Below, piece after piece: positions 41,458 to 49,642 of a DNA stretch of 55,739 bases. The stretch's first letter is position 1. Every line of letters begins with the position of its first letter. Below the pieces are notes generated by a model, which was not told where the DNA came from, searched no databases, and worked only from the letters and a program-made list of their open reading frames with translations. A program made the translations under genes and the position numbers. The stretch comes from Chloroflexota bacterium (lineage in GTDB: Bacteria; Chloroflexota; Dehalococcoidia; Lucifugimonadales; Lucifugimonadaceae), in NCBI GenBank assembly GCA_018650845.1, contig JABIFF010000009.1:1-55739 (forward strand), written 5' to 3'.

Positions 41458-42174
41458 TTAGTTGGCTCCCGTCATTGCTGACGTTGAAACGGCTCTCTTT
41501 AGTTCGACAAGATCATCTTCAGACTTACGGATTTTGTATCGAGTCTGAACTAAGTAAATAAACAGGAATGTAAATGCCACAGTCGATGCCGTAAGGACGA
41601 TTCCTAGATCACTGCCGAGCGCTGATTCAGCATCGGCTGCCGGGCCTGTGATCAACGGCGGGTGCGCCTGCGACCATAGGTTGGCTGCGAAGTAGATGAT
41701 GGGAGTATCGACTGCGCCGATTACACCGATGATGGCTGCGAGGCGTTGTCGCTGTGCTCCGGGTGGGAAGTAGGCACGGAACATCAGGTATGCGACGTAG
41801 ATGAAGAAAAGAATAAGCGCTGTGGTGAGTTTTGCTTCGCCGGTCCACCAAACCGCCCATACAGGTCGTGCCCAGATCATTCCCGAAAGAAGCATCATGC
41901 CGCCGAATATGACTCCGACTTCAGCAGAGGCTACTGCAAGTCGGTCCCATTTCTCTGTTTTCTTCCAGAGGTACATGAACGAACTGCCGCTCACTACGAA
42001 AATACCGAGCATCGATCCCCATGCCACGGGAACGTGGAAGTAGAGGATTCGCTGGACTGCACCTTGATTTGTTTCGGTGGGAACCCAAATGAAAATCAGG
42101 TAGAGCGCAACACCCATGAGGGCGGCGCTGAGGATCAACAGTGGGTCGAGTAGATCGAGGACTTTATTCAACAA
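41458..42174 (-). CDS. ccmC: Haem exporter/handling protein CcmC
   Basis: 238 residues with six transmembrane segments. The haem-binding Trp-rich loop appears as SGMIWARPVWAVWWTGEAKLTT, and the flanking His residues lie in FHVPVAWGSM and SQAHPPL. CcmC loads haem onto CcmE on the outer face of the membrane. The start is TTG at 42174; no ribosome site is evident. It follows ccmB after 120 bp and precedes the ccmD-like gene by 2 bp. Confidence 0.92.
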   Translation of the reverse strand: MLNKVLDLLDPLLILSAALMGVALYLIFIWVPTETNQGAVQRILYFHVPVAWGSMLGIFVVSGSSFMYLWKKTEKWDRLAVASAEVGVIFGGMMLLSGMIWARPVWAVWWTGEAKLTTALILFFIYVAYLMFRAYFPPGAQRQRLAAIIGVIGAVDTPIIYFAANLWSQAHPPLITGPAADAESALGSDLGIVLTASTVAFTFLFIYLVQTRYKIRKSEDDLVELKRAVSTSAMTGAN

Positions 42175-42294
42175 GAGTGTGTGTACAAATTTCTGCTGTG
42201 CGAATACTTAGAGAATTTTATCACGAACGACGTTAAATTCAGATAAAGCTTTGTATGTGCTGAACGTGTCGATTCAAGCGGGGTTAGCTGCTGC

Positions 42295-42969
42295 TTAGTC
42301 TTCGAGGATGTGCTGGAAGATGAATGCCGATACAACGATGAACGCCACATCGAACGCAACAGCTAGTTGAAGCCACTGTGCCATATCGGACCAACTGCGA
42401 CCGTTGACCATGTGGCTGGTCGATTCGACAGCCGCCATTAAGAGTGGGGTTACAACTGGCAGAAACAGCAATGGCAGCATCACTTCTCTTGCTCGCACCC
42501 GTACCGACATTGCGGCGAACAGTGTTCCGACTGCGCTAAAGCCGAGAGTGGTTAGCAGGGCGATGGCGAGCATCTCCCATCGGAACACGACGAGGTTGAA
42601 GAGAACGGCAAACACCGGGATGACAATAATTTGTGCCACTGCGATAAATAGGAAATTGCCGAGTGCTTTGCCGAGATAGATGAGATCACGGCTAATGGGC
42701 GCCAGCATCAGGGCTTCGAGCGTGCTGCCTTCGACTTCAAGTGCGAATGCTCTATTATGCCCGGTTACACCCGCGAAAGCGATTCCTGCCCACAACACGC
42801 CGGGGCCGACCAGCTTTGCATTGCCTTGGTTTAGGTCGATCGCAAACGTGAAAATTACGAGTACGAGCAGGGCGAATCCGGCGACTGCGACTACGACGTC
42901 CTTATTGCGAATTTCGAGCAGTAGGTCTTTTCGGCCTATCGCCCAGATGATGGCGAGTGATCCCATCAT
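42295..42969 (-). CDS. ccmB: CcmB, ABC exporter permease for haem lyase system I
   Basis: 224 residues with six transmembrane segments; LEIRNKDVV near the N-terminus and GHNRAFALEVEGSTLEALMLAPISRDLIYLGKALGNF are typical of CcmB. It forms with CcmA the ATPase that releases holo-CcmE. Its start overlaps the ccmA stop by 4 bp. Confidence 0.92.
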   Translation of the reverse strand: MMGSLAIIWAIGRKDLLLEIRNKDVVVAVAGFALLVLVIFTFAIDLNQGNAKLVGPGVLWAGIAFAGVTGHNRAFALEVEGSTLEALMLAPISRDLIYLGKALGNFLFIAVAQIIVIPVFAVLFNLVVFRWEMLAIALLTTLGFSAVGTLFAAMSVRVRAREVMLPLLFLPVVTPLLMAAVESTSHMVNGRSWSDMAQWLQLAVAFDVAFIVVSAFIFQHILED

Positions 42970-43691
42970 TGGTCGTTGGCCTTTGATGAATACGCAGCCA
43001 GGATTTCTGTTTTGTCGGCAGCTGGATTCGTTGAGTTGAGTCCAACTGTTCCGTTGTTGAGTACAACGGCTCGGTCGGCTATTTCGAGAGCGTGCTCAAC
43101 GATGTGGGTCGTCATTACGACCGAGCGGCCCATAGATTTGTAGTTCTCGATGATTCGATCGAGCTGTTCAACCGAACGGCTGTCGAGTCCTGATTCTGGT
43201 TCATCAAGCAACAGCAATTGTGGGTCGTGCATGAGGGCACGTGCAAGAGCTACTCTCTTCTGAAAGCCGTGCGACAACGTGCGAACTCGATCATCGATTC
43301 TTTGTTCGATACCAACCTGAACGGTTGTACTCGAAATAAGATCATCGACGTTCTGGAGTCGGTACATTTCAGCGAAGAAGAGCAGGTTTTCTCGAACGGT
43401 CATATCGGCGTAGAGCATTGGCGAGTGGAGCACTGAACCTGTCAGTGCACGCACGACTGGCCCGTTTTGAGCAATGTCGACACCGTGCATCGAAATGCTT
43501 CCAGAATCGATCTGGGTGAGCATCGCCAATATTCGTAATAGAGTCGACTTGCCAGCGCCGTTTGTGCCGAGCAGAACGGTTACTTCGCCTGTGGGAAGCT
43601 CAAGATCTAAGCCGCGCAGAACCGCTGTCTCGCCAAAATTCTTGACCACAGCTTCGGCTTTGACGGCGAGTTGAGTTGTTTGGCTTACCAC
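42966..43691 (-). CDS. ccmA: CcmA, ABC transporter ATP-binding subunit
   Basis: 241 residues. Walker A GTNGAGKST, signature region TLSHGFQKRVALARALMHDPQ, Walker B LLLLDEPESGLD and the switch His in TTHIVEHAL are intact. The signature LSHGFQKR replaces the usual LSGGQ, as in many CcmA proteins. It is the first gene of ccmABCDE, 14 bp downstream of the phosphofructokinase gene on the same strand, so the operon may begin with that gene. Confidence 0.92.
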   Translation of the reverse strand: MVSQTTQLAVKAEAVVKNFGETAVLRGLDLELPTGEVTVLLGTNGAGKSTLLRILAMLTQIDSGSISMHGVDIAQNGPVVRALTGSVLHSPMLYADMTVRENLLFFAEMYRLQNVDDLISSTTVQVGIEQRIDDRVRTLSHGFQKRVALARALMHDPQLLLLDEPESGLDSRSVEQLDRIIENYKSMGRSVVMTTHIVEHALEIADRAVVLNNGTVGLNSTNPAADKTEILAAYSSKANDQ

Positions 43692-43705
43692 TACGGTTTG
43701 GCCTA

Positions 43706-44980
43706 TTAGCTCTTCACTGCGAATCGACGTTTGAAAGCGTCGGGCTGCATTGAAGCGCTTGCGGCAATATCGCCGAGAATCTCCTCGTCATCGAGGTCAG
43801 ATTGCTCAATTCGAGTCATGTAGCGACGGGCAACATCGTAGTAAAGGTTGTCGGTATCGACCATTCGGACGATTGTTTTCCCGGTGTTGGCATCACGCAT
43901 GTCTTCGAACGGAACGGGTTGAAGCCTATTATCGACAGTGCAGATCATTGCGCCTTGCGCAGTGCGTGGATCGTCTGTTGGGTCAGTGAGCAAGAATCGA
44001 ACTGCGCCGTGTCCGAGTGTTCGGGTGTAGTCGATGTCGAACGGAATTGGCGGAGCAGATCGCAATTCGTAGCCGAGTGTGAGATCGACGATACCCATGG
44101 ATTCGCCACGTTCCTCGAATCGTCGTTCGACTTCAGCACGAAGAATTCGAGCGAATGGCAGATCGGCGAGTCGGATGTTTCCATACTCATCTCGAGGGAT
44201 TTCCACGCCTGAGATATTTCGTAGATCGTTGATGTTCAGCTTGCTAGCAACACCCTCGGCAATGATCGCTATACCGTCGGGACGACCCAAAGCGCGCCGC
44301 TTGAGAATTGCGCCTTCGAGTACGTCACATACTTCTGAGAGGCTCACGGTCTCATCGGGGAATTCTTCTGGGATCAACGTGATTGTCGATGCTGAAGATT
44401 TGCCGATTCCGAGTGCAAGGTGACCTGCATGGCGGCCCATTGCAATGATGAAATACCACCGGTTGGTGGTTCGTGAATCTTCCTTGAGGTTCATCACGAT
44501 TTCTGAGCCAACGTGCCGGGCTGTTTCGTATCCGAACGTAGGCATATCTCCCGGCAAAGGGAGGTCGTTATCGATGGTTTTCGGGACATGGGCTACCCGA
44601 ATTTCACCGTTGGCCGCACGTGCAATTTCTGATGCACCGAATGAAGTGTCGTCTCCACCGATCGTGATCAGATTTTGAATATTGAGCTTCTTAAGAGTGG
44701 CGACACACGTTTCAAGATCTTCAGAACGCTTTGTTGGATTCGTTCGTGAAGTGTGCAGAATCGATCCACCACGAGTGTGGATAGTTGCGACGTCGTCGAT
44801 CTCGAGATCGACAGTTTGGGAAGTGTCGCCTTTTACAAGATATTCGTAGCCGTTTTTGATGCCGACAGCGTCGTATCCAGAATGGACAGCTTCAATGACA
44901 GCAGCTGAAATAACGCTGTTGATGCCTGGAGCTGGTCCGCCACCAACTAGAATTCCGATTCGCCCGTTCTTGTTCGCCAT
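43706..44980 (-). CDS. 6-phosphofructokinase, pyrophosphate-type signature
   Basis: 424 residues. The glycolytic enzyme phosphorylates fructose 6-phosphate. The nucleotide loop reads GGDDTS (108-113), with Asp111 where ATP-dependent PFKs have Gly, and the second determinant is PKTIDND (133-139), with Lys134 where ATP-PFKs have Gly. Both are the marks of PPi-dependent PFK, making the reaction reversible. The substrate residues MGRHAGHLAL are intact. Start ATG at 44980. It is divergent from the cyclase gene and is followed closely by ccmA. Confidence 0.92.
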   Translation of the reverse strand: MANKNGRIGILVGGGPAPGINSVISAAVIEAVHSGYDAVGIKNGYEYLVKGDTSQTVDLEIDDVATIHTRGGSILHTSRTNPTKRSEDLETCVATLKKLNIQNLITIGGDDTSFGASEIARAANGEIRVAHVPKTIDNDLPLPGDMPTFGYETARHVGSEIVMNLKEDSRTTNRWYFIIAMGRHAGHLALGIGKSSASTITLIPEEFPDETVSLSEVCDVLEGAILKRRALGRPDGIAIIAEGVASKLNINDLRNISGVEIPRDEYGNIRLADLPFARILRAEVERRFEERGESMGIVDLTLGYELRSAPPIPFDIDYTRTLGHGAVRFLLTDPTDDPRTAQGAMICTVDNRLQPVPFEDMRDANTGKTIVRMVDTDNLYYDVARRYMTRIEQSDLDDEEILGDIAASASMQPDAFKRRFAVKS

Positions 44981-45096
44981 CCGTAGTTCTCCCGGTCGTT
45001 CGTATCTGATCGACCGATTATGTGCCTAATCGCGCTTTGTATGCATCCAAGAATATGCGAACACTGGCGAATGTGCGTGAGATTGGCGTAATTGGA

Positions 45097-45126
45097 TTGC
45101 TGAATATTCGGTTTTCGGCATAGACT
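45097..45126 (+). promoter_or_regulatory. Possible promoter of the cyclase-alkD operon
   Basis: TTGCTG (45097-45102), an 18-bp spacer, then TAGACT (45121-45126), about 45 bp before the ATG at 45173. Both hexamers deviate from consensus. Confidence 0.35.
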
Positions 45127-45172
45127 CTCACCCAACTACTAAGGTTTCATTCGAATCGAGCTATAGGCGTTC

Positions 45173-45952
45173 ATGACAGAGCACAGCGATATCGATCCTG
45201 CCATTACCGAGATGTGGCGGCACACTCTTGTCGAGGGGCATGAAGATAAACCATCTTCGTACTTGCCTGGCAGCCACCGCTGTTCGTTCTGCCTAGTTCC
45301 GATGAGCGGTGTTAGCGGCGTAATAATGAAGGCGCTGAGGAATCGAACTCCGTCACGAAAAAATCCCGAGATGTGCAACTACTGAGACACCGTATTACCC
45401 ACCGGTGGTGCGGAAGTTGAAATTTCAGTTTTGTTTGCGGATGTTCGAGGATCGACAGCGATTGCTGAGGAAATTGGACCTGTCGCGTTCGCAGCGTTGT
45501 TGAATCGGTTCTACGACGTAGCGATGACTGCTTTGATCCCGAAGCGGGCTGTTATCGACAAGATGATCGGTGACGAGGTGATGGCATTTTTCGTTCCCGC
45601 CGCCAAAGTTCCTATGCAAAACGCCGCGGTGGAAGCAGCGACCGAGATTCTTGAGGGTGTCGGCTATGGTTCTGGAAAAGAACCGTGGTTGCCAGTTGGA
45701 ATAGGAATTAACCACGGCATGGCGTATGTCGGCAAGGTGGGGACTGGAGATGTGAACGACTTCACGGCTCTTGGCGATACGGTGAACACAGCATCACGTA
45801 TTCAAAATGAGGCGTCGGCTGGTCAGATCGTGGTATCTGAAAGTGTTTATTCCGAATTGGGCTCAGCGTATTCGGGAGTACCCGCTCAACAGGTTGATGT
45901 GCGGGGGCGAGAAGAACAATTTGGCGTTCATATTCTGAAGCCGTTCGAGTAG
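45173..45952 (+). CDS. Class III adenylate/guanylate cyclase with in-frame TGA at codon 71
   Basis: Reading through one TGA (45383-45385) gives a continuous 259-residue protein. Residues 1-70 carry RCSFC (C37, C40) and end MCNY; codon 71 is TGA, giving C68-x2-x71, a second CxxC-like pair. The frame then reads DTVLPTGGAEVEISVLFAD straight into the cyclase domain. Catalytic Asp90 (FADVRG), K130 and Asp134 (KMIGDE) and the ALGDTVNTASRI Asn/Arg are intact. From memory of related cyclases, the family has Cys at codon 71 (NFCE). Selenocysteine, stop readthrough or a nonsense mutation are possible. If translation stops, a TTG at 45431 would give only the catalytic domain. Confidence 0.75.
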
Positions 45953-45956
45953 AGAT

Positions 45957-46679
45957 ATGGCTGAGATTGATCTCTCTCAAGTAGCGCATCGGTTTGCACT
46001 GGACGGATCTTCCGAACGTGCGGCGGCTCAAAAGGGTTATCTGAAATCGGAGCTCGACTTTTTCGGGGTTGCAGTACCGGTTGTTCGAGCCGCTCTCAAA
46101 CGCGAGATGAAAGAGAACCCAATTACTGAGCGGGAAGAACTGCTTCGCAAATCGTTAGAGTGCTTCGATTGGTCGCACTTCGAAATGCAGCTGTTCGGGG
46201 TTCTACTTCTCGATAAGTATTCGAAACTGCTTGAGCCTGAAGACTTGAACTTCATCGCTGATTTGATTGGAAAGTGCCACACGTGGGCGCTGGTCGATCC
46301 TTTGAGTGGCCCGGCTGGAAGACTCGTCGAGCAGGGATTGCCTGATGTTGGCGGCATCTTGGACTCGTGGAGCAGAGACGCCAACTTTTGGTTGCGTAGG
46401 TTTTCGCTTCTCGTTCTCATGAGGAGTCTTCGAGAAAGCGATGACGAGTGGTCACGATTTGTTGGCTATGCAGATTCCATGATCGAAGAGAAAGAATTCT
46501 TCGTTCGCAAAGCAATCGGCTGGGTACTTCGCGATCTCTCAAAAATCAGATCCGAGCCTGTTGCTGCGTATGTGCGACGTCACATGTCCGTTATTTCTGG
46601 CGTGACTTTTCGCGAGGCTGTGAAGTATTTGCCTGAGCCTGAGCAGAGCGAGTTGAGGGCTGCGTACAAGGCGCGGTAG
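45957..46679 (+). CDS. AlkD-like DNA alkylation repair protein
   Basis: 240 residues of HEAT-like repeats, as in the AlkD glycosylases that remove N3- and N7-alkylpurines. Marks are CHTWALVDPLSGPAGRL, with the catalytic Asp region, FWLRRFSLLVLMRSLR, and FFVRKAIGWVLRDLSK with the conserved Arg/Trp, followed by the C-terminal FREAVKYL. It starts 4 bp after the cyclase stop and is surely co-transcribed with it. Confidence 0.9.
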   Translation: MAEIDLSQVAHRFALDGSSERAAAQKGYLKSELDFFGVAVPVVRAALKREMKENPITEREELLRKSLECFDWSHFEMQLFGVLLLDKYSKLLEPEDLNFIADLIGKCHTWALVDPLSGPAGRLVEQGLPDVGGILDSWSRDANFWLRRFSLLVLMRSLRESDDEWSRFVGYADSMIEEKEFFVRKAIGWVLRDLSKIRSEPVAAYVRRHMSVISGVTFREAVKYLPEPEQSELRAAYKAR

Positions 46680-46703
46680 GTAACTCGTCGTTTGCACAGA
46701 TCT

Positions 46704-46828
46704 GATTTCCCGAGGGAACGAGGGATCTGGGGTTGGGTGGTCGATAGTCAGCGTTGATCGAGCGGTGGCCCAACCATTAGCCAACCACACACCGCCCATC
46801 CACCGAAGATCCCTCCGCAGGAGTCGGG
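46704..46828 (+). mobile_element. MITE-like element, TTTCCCGAG...GAGGGATCTGG family, copy 1
   Basis: The left end is GATTTCCCGAGGGAACGAGG then GATCTGG; the right end is GATCCCTCCGCAGGAGTCGG, an imperfect inverted repeat of it. It shares both ends and the internal CGATAGTC and TCCACCGA blocks with the element at 49229, in the same orientation. No ORF. Confidence 0.6.
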
Positions 46829-46860
46829 TGTCATGCGGCGTCTGCGATTGTTCTGTTGTG

Positions 46861-46887
46861 ACCCTTCGACGGGGCTCAGGATGATAT
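46861..46887 (+). repeat. Intergenic palindrome, CCTTCGA/CTCAGG family
   Basis: ACCCTTCGACGGGGCTCAGG then ATGATA, common orientation. Confidence 0.65.
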
Positions 46888-46912
46888 TTATCTGGCTGAA
46901 CCCCAGTCTCGC

Positions 46913-48085
46913 CTAGTGCTTGTGGGGATGGCCTACTAGTTTTGGGTGGGCTGAGTGCTGCGGGTTGAAGCGACGGCCTTTGCGAAGTGTTTCTACGGGC
47001 AGCATTAGTTGATTGCCGGCGCGTTCGTTGCCATCGGCGTCGGTGAACGTTACGGGACCTTCTCTGTGTTGGATAACCGCAATATCGGCATCGGCTCCGA
47101 CTTTCAGCGTGCCAATGTGATCGGGAAGATTCACTGCGGCTGCTGGCTTCATGGTTCCAAGCGCAAGTGCCTCATCAACCGAGTAGCCGAGATGCACGTA
47201 TTTCGAGAGCGTCGTCATAAGGTCAAACACTGGGCCACGGATGTTGTAGCGGTGCACATCGGATGAAACCGTGCCAGGGCCAAGACCCTGTTCCAAACAT
47301 GCCTCGGCAACTGGGAACGAGAACGAACCCGCACCGTGACCAACATCGAAAATAACGCCTCGTTTGATCGCGTCCCAAGCTGCGTCGACCACCTTGTTGT
47401 TGTTATCGAGAATGCCATGCGGTCGACCCGTGAATGAGTGAGTAACGATATCGCCGGGGCGAAGTTTTTCCATGAACTGTTCGAATTGGTTGACCGATCC
47501 GCCAACGTGGATCATCACAGGCTTCTGGAGTTCTTCTCCGGCTTCAAGTGCTCGGTCGAGTGCAACTAGGTCGTTTGGCCCAACGATGTTGTCGGTGAGT
47601 CGAACTTTGATTCCTACGATTCGATCGGCATGAAGTTTTGCGGCTTCGACCGCCTTCTCGACACGGGCCCAACGAATATCTTCGAGCTCTCCGATGTCGT
47701 TATCGAGCTGACCCATCCCTGAAATGTGAAGGAAAGCCAGAACACGGGTGGCGGCAGTATCCATTACGTATCGGTGGAATCCAGCAATTGTGTTCGCACC
47801 CGACGATCCCGCATCGATAGCGGTGGTTACACCTCGATAGACACAGGCTGGGTCGGCCTCAACGGCAAGATGGGCGACTCCCCACCAAACGTGAACGTGA
47901 AGATCGACGAGACCGGGTGTTACGAGATTGCCTTCGGCCTCGATTACATCGTGGGTATCGGCATCGGAGACATAGTCTTCGATAGCGGCGATTTTGCCAC
48001 CGGCAACTGCGATGTCTTTTTTAGCGTGAATACCCTGTGCAGGGTCGATCACAGTGCCGTTTTTGATAACGAGGTCGTAGGTCAT
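46913..48085 (-). CDS. Amidohydrolase/deacetylase metallohydrolase
   Basis: 390 residues of the dihydroorotase-like amidohydrolases. The metal residues appear in GLVDLHVHVWWG, a His in VMIHVGGSV, another in VTHSFTG and the Asp in VSSDVHRYNIRGP. A Lys in GIKVRLTDN may be the carboxylated bridging Lys. The N-terminal KNGTVIDPAQGIHAKKDIAVAGGKIAAIE is typical. It sits between two repeat-rich regions, opposite to the pseudouridine synthase gene. Substrate not known. Confidence 0.88.
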   Translation of the reverse strand: MTYDLVIKNGTVIDPAQGIHAKKDIAVAGGKIAAIEDYVSDADTHDVIEAEGNLVTPGLVDLHVHVWWGVAHLAVEADPACVYRGVTTAIDAGSSGANTIAGFHRYVMDTAATRVLAFLHISGMGQLDNDIGELEDIRWARVEKAVEAAKLHADRIVGIKVRLTDNIVGPNDLVALDRALEAGEELQKPVMIHVGGSVNQFEQFMEKLRPGDIVTHSFTGRPHGILDNNNKVVDAAWDAIKRGVIFDVGHGAGSFSFPVAEACLEQGLGPGTVSSDVHRYNIRGPVFDLMTTLSKYVHLGYSVDEALALGTMKPAAAVNLPDHIGTLKVGADADIAVIQHREGPVTFTDADGNERAGNQLMLPVETLRKGRRFNPQHSAHPKLVGHPHKH

Positions 48086-48228
48086 TCTGAGACTTTCGAT
48101 GAGGGAATGTGCGATTCACTGGCGATACTAAACTTCATCACCCCAAGATGCGAGCCGAACTCTGTTTTATTTGGAACTGGTCATTTAACTGTGGCTAACA
48201 ATCTTCTGTGAGAGACTCGTTAATAGAG

Positions 48229-49176
48229 ATGAAACAACGACTTCACAAAATACTCGCCGCAGCCGGCATTGCATCGCTTCGTAAATCGGAGCAGATGATC
48301 GCCGAAGGGCGTATTCAAGTTAATGGCGTGGTTGCAAAAATTGGCGATCAGGCCGATCTTGAAACCGACGATATTGTTGCGGACGGGAACCAGGTTTCTG
48401 CCGAGCAAAAACGATATTTGCTGCTGAACAAACCGACCGGGTATGTGACTACTGTTACTGATCCGCACGACCGTCCGACAGTGATGGATTTGGTTGATGT
48501 TCGAGAGCGTATTTATCCGATTGGTCGACTAGATGTCGATACAGAGGGTCTGTTGCTTCTGACGAACGACGGTGATTTTTCGCAGAAGATGGCCCACCCC
48601 AGCTTCGAGATTGAAAAGACCTATCTCGCCGAGCTGGCCAACGCACTTACTGAGGAGAACAAAGTGCTTCTTGAGCGTGGAATTATGCTGGAGGACGGGC
48701 CAACCGCTCCGGCAAAAATTAAGATCGTTTCGAATCGTCGACGCAAGGTTGAGATCACGATTCATGAAGGTCGTAATCGTATCGTTCGCCGTATGTTCGA
48801 TTCGATTGAAACGCCTGTGATTCGATTGCGCCGGATTCGCTTCGGCATGGTCGGGTTGGATGATCTTCCGAAGCGCGGAGTTCGTGAGCTTTCCGGAAGA
48901 GAAGTTGAATCTCTGATGGATCTCGCTATCGAAACGAAGCGAGTTGGCAAGCCGTTCAAGGAATGGAAGAAGCCTGAGCAGGAAACTCGAAACGACCGAC
49001 GACTGGCGTTTCAGGCGAACCGACCAGTGCGGCGCGCCGGGGCTGAAGACAGGCGAGCAACGTTCGATTCTGGCGATTCTCGAAGGCCCGGATCTAAGTC
49101 GAAACGTAGGCCAGGTTCGGGACGCGGTGGGGCGTCGAAACGACGCTCAAGCGGCGCTGGTTCGCGTCGGTCTTAG
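48229..49176 (+). CDS. RsuA/RluB-family 23S/16S rRNA pseudouridine synthase
   Basis: 315 residues from the ATG at 48229; a GTG at 48208 would add seven residues without a ribosome site. An N-terminal S4 RNA-binding domain (QRLHKILAAAGIASLRKSEQMI) is followed by the catalytic domain with the Asp in PIGRLDVDTEGLLLLTNDG and the terminal RRMFDSI...LRRIRFGMVGL. From about residue 240 comes a basic Arg/Ser/Gly tail with no fold, an addition also seen in other RluB-like proteins. Confidence 0.92.
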   Translation: MKQRLHKILAAAGIASLRKSEQMIAEGRIQVNGVVAKIGDQADLETDDIVADGNQVSAEQKRYLLLNKPTGYVTTVTDPHDRPTVMDLVDVRERIYPIGRLDVDTEGLLLLTNDGDFSQKMAHPSFEIEKTYLAELANALTEENKVLLERGIMLEDGPTAPAKIKIVSNRRRKVEITIHEGRNRIVRRMFDSIETPVIRLRRIRFGMVGLDDLPKRGVRELSGREVESLMDLAIETKRVGKPFKEWKKPEQETRNDRRLAFQANRPVRRAGAEDRRATFDSGDSRRPGSKSKRRPGSGRGGASKRRSSGAGSRRS

Positions 49177-49228
49177 CGGTTTTCTCAGACTTTTCGCTTT
49201 CTGATTCGTTTTCAGGCTGCCCAAAATA

Positions 49229-49335
49229 GATTTCCCGAGGTAACGAGGGATCTGGTGTGGCGGGGGCGATAGTCTAAATCGTCCAAGGTTGCCTATCACC
49301 TCTCATCCACCGAGGATCCCTCCGCAGGAGTCGGG
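49229..49335 (+). mobile_element. MITE-like element, TTTCCCGAG...GAGGGATCTGG family, copy 2
   Basis: Same ends as copy 1 (GATTTCCCGAGGTAACGAGG at the left, GATCCCTCCGCAGGAGTCGG at the right) with a shorter middle. The two copies lie in direct orientation either side of the amidohydrolase and pseudouridine synthase genes. Confidence 0.6.
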
Positions 49336-49379
49336 GTATTGTGCGACGGGCGCACAGTTCTAACTGCGCTTACGTTTTC

Positions 49380-49539
49380 GCCTTGTGTGCCGTCCTTTGA
49401 TAGCCTCAGGATGACATTGTGCTGAGGTTATAGATAGAAAATGTTGGCGGTGGGCGTTTGACCCTGAAAATGAATTCAGGGTGACAGGAAGGACTATTGG
49501 TGCCTTGTGTGCCGTCCTTCGAGAGCCTCAGGATGACAT
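49380..49539 (+). repeat. Two direct copies of a 38-bp repeat around a third palindrome
   Basis: Copies at 49380-49417 and 49502-49539 start GCCTTGTGTGCCGTCCTT and end GCCTCAGGATGACAT, differing at two or three positions. Between them ACCCTGAA (49461-49468) and TTCAGGGT (49475-49482) form the other local palindrome. Confidence 0.7.
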
Positions 49540-49574
49540 ATTTTTATCCGGCGCACACCCAATTTCGTACGACT

Positions 49575-49610
49575 CTCCCTCACCCCAACCTCTCCCGCTG
49601 GGAGAGGGGT
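49575..49610 (+). repeat. CCCTCACCCC...CTCTCCCGCTGGGAGAGG palindrome
   Basis: CTCTCCC and GGGAGAG form the stem around a GCT loop; same family as 29954 and 36866. Confidence 0.65.
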
Positions 49611-49642
49611 AGCAGCTGCTTTTCGATCATGTTCCGAGACGA

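Larger units (their letters stand above)
49177..49642. other. Gene-free stretch packed with repeats
   Basis: 466 bp between convergent genes with no supported gene. It holds a MITE-like element (49229-49335), two direct copies of the CCTTCGA/CTCAGG repeat (49380-49417 and 49502-49539), one CCTGAA/TTCAGG palindrome (49461-49485) and one CTCTCCCGCTGGGAGAGG palindrome (49575-49610). Confidence 0.7.

Noticed and set aside
45383..45427. Standard bacterial SECIS hairpin after the cyclase TGA
   Set aside because: The best stem (CACCG/CGGTG) has a 10-nt loop without the conserved G, and alternatives such as CCG-GTGGTG-CGG have only 3 bp. I do not claim a SECIS element.
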